From the NCBI GenBank assembly GCA_010645155.1, contig CM021323.1, positions 147,507-211,506 on the forward strand: 64,000 nucleotides of DNA. The letters are read 5' to 3'. Below, one piece after another: positions 1-12,500 of the stretch. Below the pieces are notes generated by a model. It made no database searches, had not been told where the DNA came from, and was given only the letters and a program-made list of their open reading frames with translations. This DNA is from Tigriopus japonicus (lineage: Eukaryota > Arthropoda > Copepoda > Harpacticoida > Harpacticidae). Both the position numbers and the translations under genes were made by a program. Each line of letters starts with the position of its first letter. Position 1 is the stretch's first letter.

Positions 1-3000
1 GAGTGTTCAACTACCGTCTGCGTGAGCAAGCGAACCGGCAAAATCACTCCGTCTGGATAACGAGGCCACAAGAACATTTTCCCAAACAAGTGCTACCTTT
101 GGACGTAATTTACGAGCTAATTGTGACACTAACGAATATGTACTCGGAGAAGGTCTTCGATAACGTTGTTGTCTGGTTGCAACAGACATTTCTTCATACG
201 CCGATTATATTGATACTGTCGGGTTATCTTTCTTTCATTGGAGCCAAATTGGGCTTGTGCGTAGTACGATAAACCAATCCAGTGCTCATTGCCATTACGT
301 CAGTACAATTTCCTTTCCTTTCACACTATTTGTTATCGGACTAAGAACCATTGGTTAAATATCGACTCTGAGCGCTCTTTTGAACGGCCTCAAAAGAGAT
401 AGTATTGCTTCAATTTTCCCCGTACAGTATTTTAGGTCAGAGGAGCTATTAGACTTCCTCATTATTACCTATATTCCATCCCAGCTCATGGCAATTATGG
501 CTTCATTTTCGCTCAAGTCTGTGTACGTAGACTTTTGTACTCTTCTCCTCCTCATTTCCTGTAATGAGGTTGTGAAACCCGCCAAAAGGCGTTATGTTTA
601 TGGAGCCTCGAGTAGGTCCAACCTGGGGCCCACCAGCTGGTTCCCCTTAGTTTTGCGGATAGAAGTTGTAGTAGGGCAGATTCCCTTTTTACTGGTTCCC
701 TCTTAGTACAGCAACTGGCCAATACTCGCTCGCTCGCTTCCAGCCCTCGAGTTGATTCAGGTGTACTTTGAGAGGCCTTGTGCCACTTCAGTGAGTCCTT
801 TATTGCGCACAACTTCCGTTGCACTTGTCTTGCACTCAAACTTGGGGCTGGAGGAGACTGGTTACTTGCGACGTTGCTCGGAAAACCAGTGTCAACGTTC
901 ATTGAGCATTACATACCACTATAGACGGGTTGCATCTGGGACCCTTTTGAAAACTTGGAACATTACTTGTCTTTGCTCTACATGGATGAGAGGGGAGGTG
1001 GCTGGGTTCTCCTCCTGGGGGGAATCTCAATGACACATCCTGGCACGGAGAAGTTGCGCTCAAATCTTGAAATATGCTTAGTGCAATGAATGCACTTTCT
1101 CGCCAGGGATAATGTACGACTACATTTGTGCAGATTAAATTTTCCTCTTTCCTCAGGGTTTCTTTGCGTGGTCTTACCCGTCAGATAAAGTTTGAAGGAG
1201 TTCCAAATTATGATGGTTTTTGGGCTGCACAATGATACCCCTCGTATTTGGTCTTAGGGCCTCTTGCTTCAAGTTCTTTATGACCTTTCGTGATTGAACT
1301 CCATTAGGTTCTCTTCCCCTGAAAGCCGCTGATGATATCAGTTCTGTTATTTACGTCCATTAGAAGAGGCATTTCATAAAAAAAAGTCCACCGACTTCTT
1401 CTGATGGCTGCTGAAAAAACAGACTTGCAATTAAAGCTGGGTCATTAAACCATTCTGAAAAAGACGGCAATGATGAATTCCACTGAGGTCGTCGCGGACA
1501 CTTTCTTTCATTCACCATCTTTGAAGAGGGATGCAATTCCAAAGAAATGTGCCATTGAAGTGGAAAAGCAGTCACTCTGGTTTCTTCGCCAACTCATTAG
1601 TGCATCCCGCATTTCTGCCCTCGTAATGCAATGAGGACGCCTTAGTCGAATGACTTGTTTGTTGGCTATAGCTTCAAACTAGCTAGCGAGCTCGGTTCGT
1701 GTCCATCCGATGGTTAGCTGAATGCATGGTTGGCTCTTGTGGTCGCTGGAAGCAGGAAGGGAGATGGTTGCCGGGATGCCAAAAGACTGCCACATGAGTT
1801 TTTGAAATGGTTCCATCAAGGTTTCCAACGACCTAAGGATGAGCCTCTTGCAAACGATGCACATCTTGTGAGTAAAAGTCGAAGTTGGGACTAAGTCTAC
1901 CACAATAGAGTATTCAATTGTAATGAGGAGTGATCTGGTGTTTAAATTTCACGATGTGAGTGTAAATATCCAGCATCTTGAACGTGCACACAGATATACC
2001 CTAAGTCTAGTTTATGTCCTGAGTGCAAGTTTTCATCAAAGTCGTGAAGACCCTCGCCGTCGTGTTTGTCCCCGAAATGCGCGTCTCGTCTCGGGACTCC
2101 CGTTGCATCTTTGGCAAGAATTGATCCTTTCTGCACCCTCTCACTCACTCATTTCCTTCATGGATGGTTGTTTGCTTACTTACGTTCGGTGGAAAACGGT
2201 TTCTCCGTAAAATGACAAAAAACGAGACGGTTGACGTCTTTGGCTTGCACCAGAAATGCATTGAAGAGGATGTTTCCCGTGTCGCTCCTCCGTCGGTGGT
2301 TACGATGATGATGATGATCTTGGCGAGATCCACTGATGACCTCAACTTCTTTGATGATCAAGTATCTTGCTTCGAGCCCGTTGGAGAAAAAAATCGATGC
2401 TCTCGGACAGGGCTTAAGGCCATTGCTCGCGCAATTCTAGTTCAACCAGCTAGAGTGCGACCATCCTTCTCTTCGTAAACCAATACCATCGTGCAATGGA
2501 TGGCACCGTGATGCTTCAGTCTTATTTGCTCTGGTCCTGGTTTCCATCTCTCTCACTCGTTCTCTGAGAAGAGGGGTTGCATTTCTTTGCAATTTGCACA
2601 AAATTGCATTTTGCAAAAGGACTCCGGGAAAATGCGGGTTGGGATATGTAGGTGGCATAGATTTTTGCAACTTGATCTTATTCTACGTGATGTGTGGACC
2701 CACGTATGTATAACCCTACTCTTGTCTCGTAACTACAAATATGGAACTTCAAAGATAGGACATAAACAATGCATTATCCTCATATTTCTATGTTGATATG
2801 ATGTCTGATAATTTATTCGGGATTCCGAACATCTAAATCAGAAGTAATCCAAGGCAGCCAAAAATGAATACTCCCTCCTTGTTTATATTTGCTGCTGAAT
2901 GTATTGCTAGATTTACGGGCTGACCAGATGTATTTGAACATATGGAATGGCGGATCAAGTGAAATAAATGGGCAGCTCTAAATCTTTATTCGGGACTTGC

Positions 3001-6000
3001 ATCGAACTAGCGAGGCAATCGATCCATATTTACGGGGGCACAATGCAGCTTTCGATCTATTTTCAAAGGAAGCTCTGTCTGTCTTGTGGGGGGGCTATTG
3101 AACCCTCGAGAATGCCCATACACAGTTGAACGTACATTATCAAAGACAGACCTTTCCTTGTTCTGCAGTGCATGTTCAAATATGCAAGAATTCATCACCC
3201 TCGCAGACAAATTTCTCCATTCTCATCTGGATTGAAGGCTGGTCAAAAGGCTATAAATTGTCTTGAAGAATTCGTAAAAATTGATAGGGTTAGATACTTC
3301 AATCTGCAATACTGAAACGATTGGCTATCAAACTTCAAAAGTCCTCTCTTATTGCAATGAGCTCGGATATTTCGGGAACAATCTCGTGGAAATAAGACTT
3401 CGTCTTCATGATTCACAAAAAATGACATTCCCGATGATGTCAGCTCGGCAGAAATGTTTGCCAAAGTGCGCACAACACGAGACGACGTCATCGGGTTCCA
3501 AAGCTATGTTCCTTTTAGTAAAGGCCAGACGGACTTTTTTCTGGAAGACAAGATGAGCCGATGATAAGAAACAGTTCACCCGGCGATGAAAGTCCATTCG
3601 TCAAAGATTGGCCATAAGAAGGATTTGTCTAAAGGACGTCTGTAGGCGGAGCACCTTGAGCTCCATCGAAGCCTTGCATTATTCCTTGTCAACAACGTAA
3701 GAACGTAGCCAAAGGCCAGATCCTCATATCTGACTTTTCCTTCTCATCTTCATCTTCTCCTCTTCCTCCTCTTCTTTCTCCGTCTTCTCCTCATTATCTC
3801 TGTCGGTGCTCTTCATTTCGTGGGCAATATGTGTGCATACGCCATGGCCTTGGCGAAACACCTCCACTATTTTTTCGTACGGACAATCTCCCTCTGTGTA
3901 CTTATGTCCCGTATGTCCCCTTTACCGTAGATCGTACCTATCGTGCCCGAGTGTATGTTAAACCTCGAACGGACGAGGAAAAGTGAGCTTTGTTTGGATA
4001 ATGGAAAGCCAGGGAAGAGAGCCTTCGTTCGTAAGTCAATTTGTTCTTCCTCCGTTCTATCTAACCTGCCTGGCGAGTATGACAAGTGTGCAGATTGCAA
4101 ACACGCCTTGGTGCAAATTTTGGAACCTGTTTACTTAAACTGTTTGGCTTTGGCTTATGCCCATGTACGCCTTTAAAACATTTCGGGCTTGTACTGCAAG
4201 GCATGTGATTGATTGACCGTCCCTCGTTGCCAATGTTCGCAAAAGCCTGATCTTCCTCGTATCAACTCGGAAGAAAATACGAGAAAATCTCGTAAATAGC
4301 GCAAATCTTTTCAAGGGATGGCGAATTTCGGCAAATGAGTTACAAAGCCTTCGCCATCATTTTCATGGCAACAAAATACAGAAAGAAGATTAAAGGAATT
4401 TGAAGGAAAATACTTCGAAATGGCGCCCATGTTTTGGCCATGATCTCTCGCAAGGCCACCAGCACTTCGCAGAACGTACAATTCCTGCTTACATAACCTC
4501 CAATCGTTGGCGTATGATGATTACAAGGAAGATGGGTGATGTATGAATGTATGACTGCCATAGCCTTCACTCTAGATACGGTATGTACTGTAAATCCGAT
4601 CTTGGGTTGGAGTCTTCAATCTGTACCGAAGACTCGCTGAAAATGGCCTGAAATGTGTTGGGTGTGAATGATTGACCGTCACTTATTAAGTGATGAATGA
4701 GATGGCCTTTTTCCGTGCTCACCTCTTTGTTAGGAGTCGAGGTCTTTGGTCATGAGACGTTGAACCTCTCCAGACTATTTCAAAAGTTGGGGTCATTTTG
4801 ACCTCATCTTTTTGCGCTCATGATTCGTCACATTCATTGAGCTCAAATTTGAGACGAGGAAGAAGTGCGATGTATGTATTGGTATGAGTCTTACAGTCGG
4901 TTTTGCAACCTTGATGAGCAAATCGGATTTGCTTTAGATTGTTATGCAGTTAGCTCACTTTGATATCTAGTAGGTTCGCCACAATTGAATTTGGATTTGT
5001 TGTCAACTTGCCCTAATTTCTTCGTGTTATTCTCGGGGAGTTCAGCTGAGTCATTTTGAATACACCCTCCCTTTCCAAAGATATCACAAAATCTGGACAG
5101 GTTCCCAGACCAGGTTTGGCTTGCAAATCAAAAAAAGTGCTGTCACTTATCAATACCACGAAGCACGTTTATTTAAAGGCTAAAGTGGTTCCCGTCATTA
5201 AACTCTTTGATGATACTAGAACATTGCCCGACTCCGATGCAACTAGTAATGTTGCCTCTAAAGTTGAGCAATGCTTGACCAAATTATCAATCTTACGCAT
5301 GATTGCCCACGAAATAATAATGCAAACTGGATCATCAAATCTTGCACTTCATCCTCGGTTTTGTGACATCTGACCTAGTTAAAATGCAAATAAATGCTGT
5401 CATTGGAATTGAGGTATGTGGAAGTTCATTAAGAAATGTTAGAGAACTGGGTTGAGAGTCAAGAACCAACATGTCAAACTAGTTTGTTATCCCAACATCC
5501 CAACCGTGTTATCTCCTCGCGGTTTTCTTTGGGACGACCTCAATGAATGCTTGTGAAGTAACCGGTACACAGAAGTATACATGCTCGGTACTCATACGTG
5601 CAAGCAGTAGAAGAACGAACGGCAACGGGATTGAGTGAATGGGAAACGACCCCTTGGCAACCTTGAGAATTGTTTATTCTTATCATCATTGCAAATTTGC
5701 TCTGAATGAACGACGAAAAGAAGAACACACAAGGCTTGTGGCATTCATTACGGAGTTGAGTCGAGTCCAGAACGATGACGCCGATCTGCTTTGCTTCATG
5801 AATGCTTCATCTTCTTACACTACTCTGGACTAGAAGGACTATAGAAGTAGAAGAAGCGCAAACGGCTGGCCTTGTGACTCGGATTGCTAAGCTGTTTCTT
5901 GTGTACAAATTTCAAATGCTGGCTGTGACAAACTTCCTCTTGAGCGTGTGACTTCACTGTTTGCAGTTGCATCCGAATCAGAGAATTCCTGGAAGTTCAA

Positions 6001-7169
6001 ATCTCCATTCATCCCGAGCACCATAAACACTTCGAATAGTTGGCGACTGAGTAATGCTCCAACTTCCTAACTGACTCACTTGGACAATATCATGGCTTCA
6101 CAAAGTCTATTCTTTCTTTGACAACAAAGCTGCTTTGAGTTTGGTTATAGTATTAAATGTGGAAGGGTGAAGAGTCTTCTTGATCCGTGGATTCTTGCAG
6201 AAATAGCAATCGCGGCTTGAAACTAGTATGAGGTATTTATTCAAGTCCCCTGGGTTGATTTCTGTTGAAGCTTTCAGTGTGGCCAAGGTTGCGACAATTG
6301 CCTGGCCATATCACTAAGGGGACAAATTCAATGCTGAGGTTCAGGTGGCCTTGGCTGAGACCTCGGCCATTCATTGGCCGCTCGTTGTATCCTCAGTTCT
6401 CGTCATGTGGGAAACAACTGGAAGTGCAATGGGACAAGGTGCATTTCAGGATATTTAAATCTCTTGGTTGACCTCGTTTCTCCTTTCAGTCTTCTAATTC
6501 TAACCTTGATTGGAGCCAAATCATGGAATATTTTGCTTGTAATACTTGGAGAAAATGGTCATTTGCTGTTGAGTTCTTAATTTGCATTGAACATTAAATT
6601 ATGATGAAATTAATAGGGCCTAGCATGTGAATAATCAAGTACGTGGTTTTAGTGTATTAATAGAGAACTCGCTATCATATTAGTTCCTTTTTTTCGAGTA
6701 CAGGCAATGGAATGAGTTTTCAGATGTCCAAAACTTTCAAGTCCGTTCCATATTAGGTCCTCATACGAGAGCCATAAAAACCTCATTAAATTAAAAAGCC
6801 GGTGGTGCGACAACTGCACTGTGACCGTGTGTGTAATTGTGGTGACTTCAAATTCCAATTCTATTCTGTATGAACCCATTGAGTGAAGGCTCAAGATATG
6901 GAAGCTGGATAGTTAGTTGGCAGTTGCACACATTTCTAAATTGTTACTGCATTTCATCCAAGCCAGTGTCTGTGTGCAAGTGAGTTCGTGTGGGTATTGC
7001 CAGGCCTCACAATAATAAAAGTCACACATTACGCGCGACATGTTTATGGCTCATAAAGTGCCTGGTGCGTGTACCCGTTCCCGTGATGATTTGAGATTTG
7101 AGCTCGCATTCAGAATTGAGGTTAGATCCCCCCTGACTCCACGCAATTCGGCGAAAATCATGTTGCGTT

Positions 7170-7275
7170 TTCAACCACCAACCAGTTAGTTCGTTACTAA
7201 GTCAGTCAGTCGGTCGATTGGTTGGTTGGCAGTCTGGCCATACCTACCTTCCTTCCTTGCAACCAACCAACCAGG
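7170..7275. repeat. Facing simple repeats (CCAA / GTTG / CAGT / CCTT)
   Basis: The segment contains runs of CCAACCA, GTCAGTCAGTC, GGTTGGTTGG, CCTTCCTTCC and then CCAACCAACCAACC. The GGTTGG and CCAACC runs are complementary, so this is a short imperfect inverted repeat built from tetranucleotide microsatellites. No coding or mobile-element signal is attached. Confidence 0.6.
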
Positions 7276-8446
7276 TTTCGAGGCCAACACGGTTTCTCTC
7301 CATTCAAAGACAATCACTTTGACGAAGAACAGTACTGTAGTATGTAGAAGTAGGAAAAGAAAGGGACCAGAAGTTTCGTGGTACTCGAAGAAGGAGCGAG
7401 TTCAGTGAACTGCCTAGTTGTTTTCCGTCTGTGATCGTGGCATATTAACGCACGTAGGTGGTCATTGTAGGTCTTCGTCCACAACAAGGTAGCCTTTTCG
7501 TATGAGATGTTTCCCACGATCCTTCGAACAAACATACGTTTATTCAAATGACATAAATATGGATTTAACCGATGACACATTGTACGAGGAAAAATTGCCC
7601 TTCCTATCTGATCATGCTTACTTTCACTCGTAATCAAATCTCGGGAAAGCATTTGACTTTCAAATGCGATCTCGAAGTAAACGAATATTTTCGAACGCTG
7701 GCTCTCATTACATTGATGTGCTACTCGCTGTCCTGGTGGTCAATATTCCAGTAGTGCACTTGACGACCCAAACTTTTTAGTCGCATTTTTTCAAATCAAT
7801 TTGGAACGTATTTTTCACTCTTGAAGCTCCGTGAAAACGACTCCCATCATTCCGATGACGAACCGACGAAGGAGCTAATGAAGTAAGACGGACACGACGA
7901 TGGTGAAGGCAAAGACGGCAATCAGATGACCTATTCAAAACAAGTGCCAAGCTCGGTGGCCAGGTTGACATTTATCGGCCAAGAAGAGCAGCGGCCGCCC
8001 TACGGATTTACTTGGGTCGTAATCCGCTTGGACGGCTTGAGCTTGTTCGGGGGTCTTGTTTCTCAAGAAGCCCAAGGAGGAAGAAAAGCTGTTTAGCATG
8101 AGACGGATTGATACGTTCATTGGGCTTAATAGTGCTGAGTAGGATTTGTTACGACTTTGAATATCAAATCGAAAGAACAGAAAGAAATAAAACATGCGTG
8201 ACAAGGTGATTGATCGACGCGACAAAATCATGGGTGCATTCGTTCTCTCGAGCGATTCTAGTAGTTTGGGGGGTTATGAAAACACGTTCGTTCGCCTCAA
8301 ATGAAGTTTGAGTCCCCTCATTGGTATTTGGACTATTGCTTGTCAGGTTTTTGCTGATTACTTGGGAACGAGAGGGCATTGCTTGCTAGCTTGCTTGTTC
8401 TGGACTCTTGAGCCAATATCAGATGCGTATCTCCTCTGGCGGTTCT

Positions 8447-8461
8447 TGTTGTTGTTGTTGC
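8447..8461. repeat. GTT trinucleotide microsatellite
   Basis: A short pure run of GTT/TTG units. It has no associated reading frame of interest. Confidence 0.7.
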
Positions 8462-8812
8462 TGAGCGAGTCTACCATCAGTACACTGACTACGACGTTAG
8501 TTTCAGTGTGGTTAGGTTGCTTGGCCCTTGGCTTGCTCAATCTCAATGATTCCGACTCCAGAGATCATTCACCCCATTTGAGTTGCTAGCTTGCAGATCT
8601 TTTGCGTAGTATGTTTTGACTGGAGGACTTGAACCTGTCGACTCGGACTCAGGAGAGGTACCAGAGGCTATCATACCAAATCCACGAATCTGGTGAGTGT
8701 TCATGACCGTCCCTCGATGCCATTTAAGGCGTAATCAGTGAGTCGGGATCAGATTATCATATGTTATCCATTTCAAGTTTTGCTGGAATACTAATCTGGA
8801 AAGAGGTCCCTC

Positions 8813-8987
8813 TCTTGGCTATTTTTACTAAACCCTCGATTGGGAGGTTGCGTGGTCTAATTTTACCTAACATTCCGAAATTTGTCGGAATGTCGAACTC
8901 GTGGGCAAATTGTTTTCGTAAGCCTGTCATGAAGTGTGAACCCTACACAAAGTGCTAGTTTGCTCCGACAGCTTGCTTGAAACAGCT
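8813..8987 (+). repeat. Left arm of inverted repeat
   Basis: Starts TCTTGGCTATTTTTAC and ends near CAGCTGTT. It contains its own small hairpin, ACATTCCGA followed by six bases and TCGGAATGT, at about 8,871-8,894. The arm is open in one frame and its 50-odd codons also appear on the minus strand of the right arm, which is a consequence of the inverted repeat and not evidence for a protein. Confidence 0.9.
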
Positions 8988-9041
8988 GTTGCAACAAATG
9001 AGACAGTTAAATACTACCAATTGCACCCTTCCATCCAAGGC

Positions 9042-9117
9042 AATGTTATAGCGCTGTGGTAGAGAATCTGGCTCATGTACCAATGATTGAGTATTCGCGG
9101 CTCACCAAGGGTATAAT
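9042..9117 (+). repeat. Degenerate tRNA-Met-like segment (SINE-head-like)
   Basis: The sequence TAGCGCTGTGGTAGAG matches the D-arm/box A region of elongator tRNA-Met. It is followed by CTCATGTACC in the place of the CAT anticodon loop, and by TGAG-TATTCGCGG-CTCA in the place of the T arm with its TTCG core. The acceptor ends do not pair, the T loop is too long, and a T-rich tract follows at about 9,115-9,128, so this is not a functional tRNA. The arrangement resembles the promoter head of a tRNA-derived SINE or a tRNA pseudogene carried inside the surrounding inverted-repeat element. The identification rests on motif recognition only. Confidence 0.35.
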
Positions 9118-9200
9118 TTTTTTTTTTAATTTTAGGTTTGACCATTCATTTTTTATCATTACATTACATTTGGTTTACGTTAGGATTAAAATACTTTACG

Positions 9201-9245
9201 TTAAGTTAGGTTAGGTTAGGTAAGGTAAGGTTAGGTTAGGTTAGG
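9201..9245 (+). repeat. Interstitial TTAGG telomere-like array
   Basis: Nine consecutive 5-bp units: one TTAAG, three TTAGG, two TAAGG, three TTAGG. TTAGG is the canonical telomeric repeat of arthropods. The array sits inside the inverted-repeat element, not at a chromosome end, so it is either captured telomeric DNA or a chance microsatellite with the same unit. Confidence 0.8.
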
Positions 9246-9381
9246 TTTAGATGTGGAAAGGTTATTTTATTATATTACCTTTCAACTGTTCTTTAATAGA
9301 ATATCCAATCCCATAACAATACACTGTATCTAAGGCGGGTTCATTCTTTTGCATTCTCGAGTTATAGTGAGCCGAACGCGC

Positions 9382-9556
9382 AGCTGTAGCAAACAAGCTG
9401 TCGGAGCAAACCAGCACTTTGTGTAGGGTTCACACTTCATGACAGGCTTACGAAAACAATTTGCCCACGAGTTCGACATTCCGACAAATTTCGGAATGTT
9501 AGGTAAAATTAGACCACGCAACCTCCCAATCGAGGGTTTAGTAAAAATAGCCAAGA
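9382..9556 (-). repeat. Right arm of inverted repeat
   Basis: Reverse complement of the left arm. The outer end (minus strand) begins TCTTGGCTATTTTTAC, and the inner end diverges from the left arm past the shared CAGCT. Flanked on the outside by the second copy of GAGGTCCCTC. Confidence 0.9.
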
Positions 9557-9566
9557 GAGGTCCCTC

Positions 9567-12500
9567 ACCTTCGACAAAGTGCGCGTCTCCAGTGTCTGGC
9601 AAGTTGAATTAGGGTAACAGGTGTTGTTGTTTTGTTGGCTTGTCGAGAAGAACGTCTCCCACCGTTCGTTCGTTCTTGCCCCTCATTCCCTTGGTTGGTT
9701 GGTTGGTTCAGTCAGTCAGTCTCGAGTTGGCCATCCAACGGTAGAGATCTCGGCTTTTCAACAGGGCGACCGACAGCCGAACCAATGCTGTTGGGAAGCA
9801 CCTTGCTTTGTTGGCCTGGCTCAGCAACTCAGAGTGCAAGATGAAGTCAAGACGAATTCCGAGCCTCAATGAAAAACAGCAAAGTCATCTAGTGTACGTA
9901 GTATGTAGGTAGGGGGCGTCCGAAATCAAAGCAGGACTGGAGATTTTAAAACTTGGCAAAAAAACTGGCGGGAAGCACCCACTGGAAACAACGTGCCAGT
10001 GGACTCTCCTCTTTTCCACGTGGGTCATTGAACCTGTTATCTGGCTGGAACCATCCAGGATGGTGATGATAAGGCTTGTTGTCACATGCAGAGGTTGATA
10101 ATGCTCAATGATCATGATGAATGTACTTGGACGTCTGTGAGAACATACCTAGAACACAAGAACACAAACCAAATTTGCTCAACATTCTCCCTCATTGGAA
10201 GTGCTGAAATAGAGTGGAGAAAGTTTCTGTTCTTGACATTAGCTCGAGATCTTAACCAACAGCAACACCCACCATTCCATGGACAGCAAAGCTTGACTCA
10301 AATCTGCAACGAATGCCCAAAGAACCAATTTCATCCTTGGATCGACTGGGGAATGCATTTTTGAGCGAGCAACCCAATTATATAGCCTTGAGAGAACGTG
10401 CTCAATTAATTGAATGCAGTTACTGAATCTTCGTTGCTATCTCGCACTCGAAAGGAAGAAGAAAAGGAGAAAACCGTGCTGACAATGTGCATGGATTTCA
10501 AATTGAGTGGCATTAAAAACTTGTGTTCGAACGACTGATTTAAAATAAGTGAAAGGCTTGACCATGCTGGCGTATCAAAAAAGTGTGTTTGTCTTGACGG
10601 TGTTCATAAAGACTTCATTGCTACTGGACTTACTTTGAGTAGAAAAATATGCTACTGAAAGATTTTACGATATTGCAATGGAGTAAAAGTTCTTAGATTC
10701 CCTAAGTTCCGTCCCTGCTACTTAAGCTTCGGAGTCGATCCCAGAGACTGAAGAAGTGAAGAATAGTTATGCTCAACAAATGGGTTGACGCGTTTTAGGA
10801 CTCTTAAGGATATTTGCCGAAGTTTTTTCTCCATTTTGCACATTCAAAATACATAGATTAAGATTTAACCTTCGCTTTCATAACTTGGATATTGATGAAT
10901 GCTTCGGATTCTAAAAGAACAAAATATTAGTTCAAATTGATTGCATTGAATCAAATTGATTGATTGAAGGTTGTTTAGTCTGATAAAGCATGAAACTATC
11001 ACCTAGATACTCTTGAAGAAGTTTTATCTATGGAAAGCCACCAAAAATCCTGCGGATGTTTCAACGCCTTGTTCCTCCTCTTGACTCGGAGTTCAGTCAT
11101 GTACAGAACCCGTGCGCTGTGGTTTGATTTCTGGATGTTAAGTTCCAAAAGTTCCAGTCAATCGAGCTTCTCTTTAACATGAAGGGTTTGATCGTTGATG
11201 CATCACTAGTCTTTTGGGGATCTTTTTCATGATCCCATTCAATTAAGATTGAGCTCATTTCGTTTTTTTTTTGCTACTTTCTGTTCCACTCTTTCGGAAA
11301 GAGATCCGTCCATTCGCTCACTATTAATAGCTACGTATATTTGCTGCCATGGCAAAATGTCGTGCGTCGTAAGTCTAGAGCACAAAGTTGAAGCAGTCCA
11401 ACATTGTCCAACATTCTCAAGTCTTGGTTTGCATCGCTCGCACTTGAAGCATTACAAAGAGGCAATGCAATGTCACTTTTACCAATTATCAGCTTCATTG
11501 TTCAAAAGAAAAGTGGTCGCTTGCACCTCGAAAGGCAAAACTGCAATCGACTCTTTTTTCAGTGTCACACATGGAAGTCTAATCAGTTTTAGGATGGAAT
11601 TTCAATGCCCAACCTTAAGGCCTTCCTTCACCTACGAGGGTGTGTGCATCAAAGTTATCGATGCTAGGCATGATGCACCGAGGAAGGTTGGCCTTATTTG
11701 AGTCTCGGTGACCAACCAGGCCTAGCTCCACACGACAAACTAGGCTTTTCTCTAAATTGAACCGAACACTTTCAGGAAGATGTGTAGTGCAGGAATCATC
11801 CAGTGTGAGGCAAGCAAGTGTATGCACTTTTTTGTCGCAGTCATTTCGTCTTTTTACTGGCATCCGTTCATTCACAGAGGGAGGGAAGGAGGGAAGGAAG
11901 AGGAGGGATGGTGGGCATGGAGGGAGAAGGCAGAGCAAAAAGCAAGAACAAGAAGAAAGAGGGCATTGGTTGCCTTTGCAAACCGACCAACTCGAGGGCC
12001 TCAAATAGCTTCCTGACTTTCTCTCATATCTCTCTTCTGAGACCTAGAGAAGGGCATTCAAAAAATGGGCGAGACCTTGACGGTGGAGGCGTTGCAAAAT
12101 GCAAAAACTTGGATTTTTATCAACCGGATTTGTCTCTCTTCTTTTTTTGCACTTGGAACCAGCTAGTGGTGCGAACATATTACGGGTTCGGGTTCGCTTA
12201 TCTATTCTCTATGTGTCTTTCTTGGTTACACTTGTCCTTAAAGGGCCTGGCTCGAAGCGGAAACCAAGGTACTGGTTGAATATCTTTGAACCGTCTGAAT
12301 TTTCCCCAACTAACCCATATGCTTCCTGAAAATGTCGATTTATTTTTGTCAAAGGGAGGCCAGCGCCTTGAAACTAACATACATGTCCGGCCTTTTTTCA
12401 ACCGACGTCACACTCTGGAGTCTTAAATCTGCCATCAAAATTGGGATTGGTAGTCATATCGAATACTAAGATAAATAGTTGTGAGTTGAAAAGCTAGTTT

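Larger units (their letters stand above)
1..8802. other. Gene-poor stretch, probably intron of PIM-like gene A
   Basis: No exon could be recognised on either strand. Short open frames occur but none carries a family motif. I looked specifically for the kinase exon that should precede the one at 15,244 (catalytic loop HRDIKDEN, hinge ERPxP) and did not find it, so if gene A is intact this is intronic and the intron is longer than 15 kb. Visible structure is limited to simple repeats: GGTTGGTT and CCAACCAA blocks facing each other around 7,170-7,275, and a GTT run at 8,447-8,461. A frame open at the left edge (3-272) begins with VFNYRL, discussed in the rejected list. Confidence 0.5.
8813..9556. 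mobile_element. Non-autonomous DNA transposon with 175-bp terminal inverted repeats
   Basis: The left arm (8,813-8,987) and right arm (9,382-9,556) are near-perfect reverse complements over about 175 bp; over the outer 150 bp I see essentially one difference (CTAG versus CTGG near 8,956). The ten bases GAGGTCCCTC flank the element directly on both sides (8,803-8,812 and 9,557-9,566) and look like a target-site duplication. Because that ten-mer is itself nearly palindromic, the duplication could also be read as 8 bp with a slightly longer inverted repeat, so length alone does not decide between hAT-like (8 bp) and Mutator-like (9-10 bp) families. No transposase frame is present, and the roughly 395-bp interior holds a tRNA-like segment and a TTAGG run. 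The near identity of the arms suggests recent activity or recent gene conversion. Confidence 0.85.

Noticed and set aside
3..272. Frame at the left edge starting VFNYRL, which recalls the FNYRLSRARR block of PIF/Harbinger-type transposases and HARBI1
   Set aside because: The match ends after six residues, and the expected ENAFGIL block is not convincingly present in any frame. The upstream part lies outside the window, so neither transposase nor exon can be supported.
9042..9117. Functional tRNA-Met gene
   Set aside because: The acceptor stem does not pair and the T loop is too long. Kept only as a tRNA-like repeat.
8761..9602. Two frames on opposite strands encoding the same roughly 50-residue peptide
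   Set aside because: The identity follows from the perfect inverted repeat arms. No start context, domain or third copy supports a protein.
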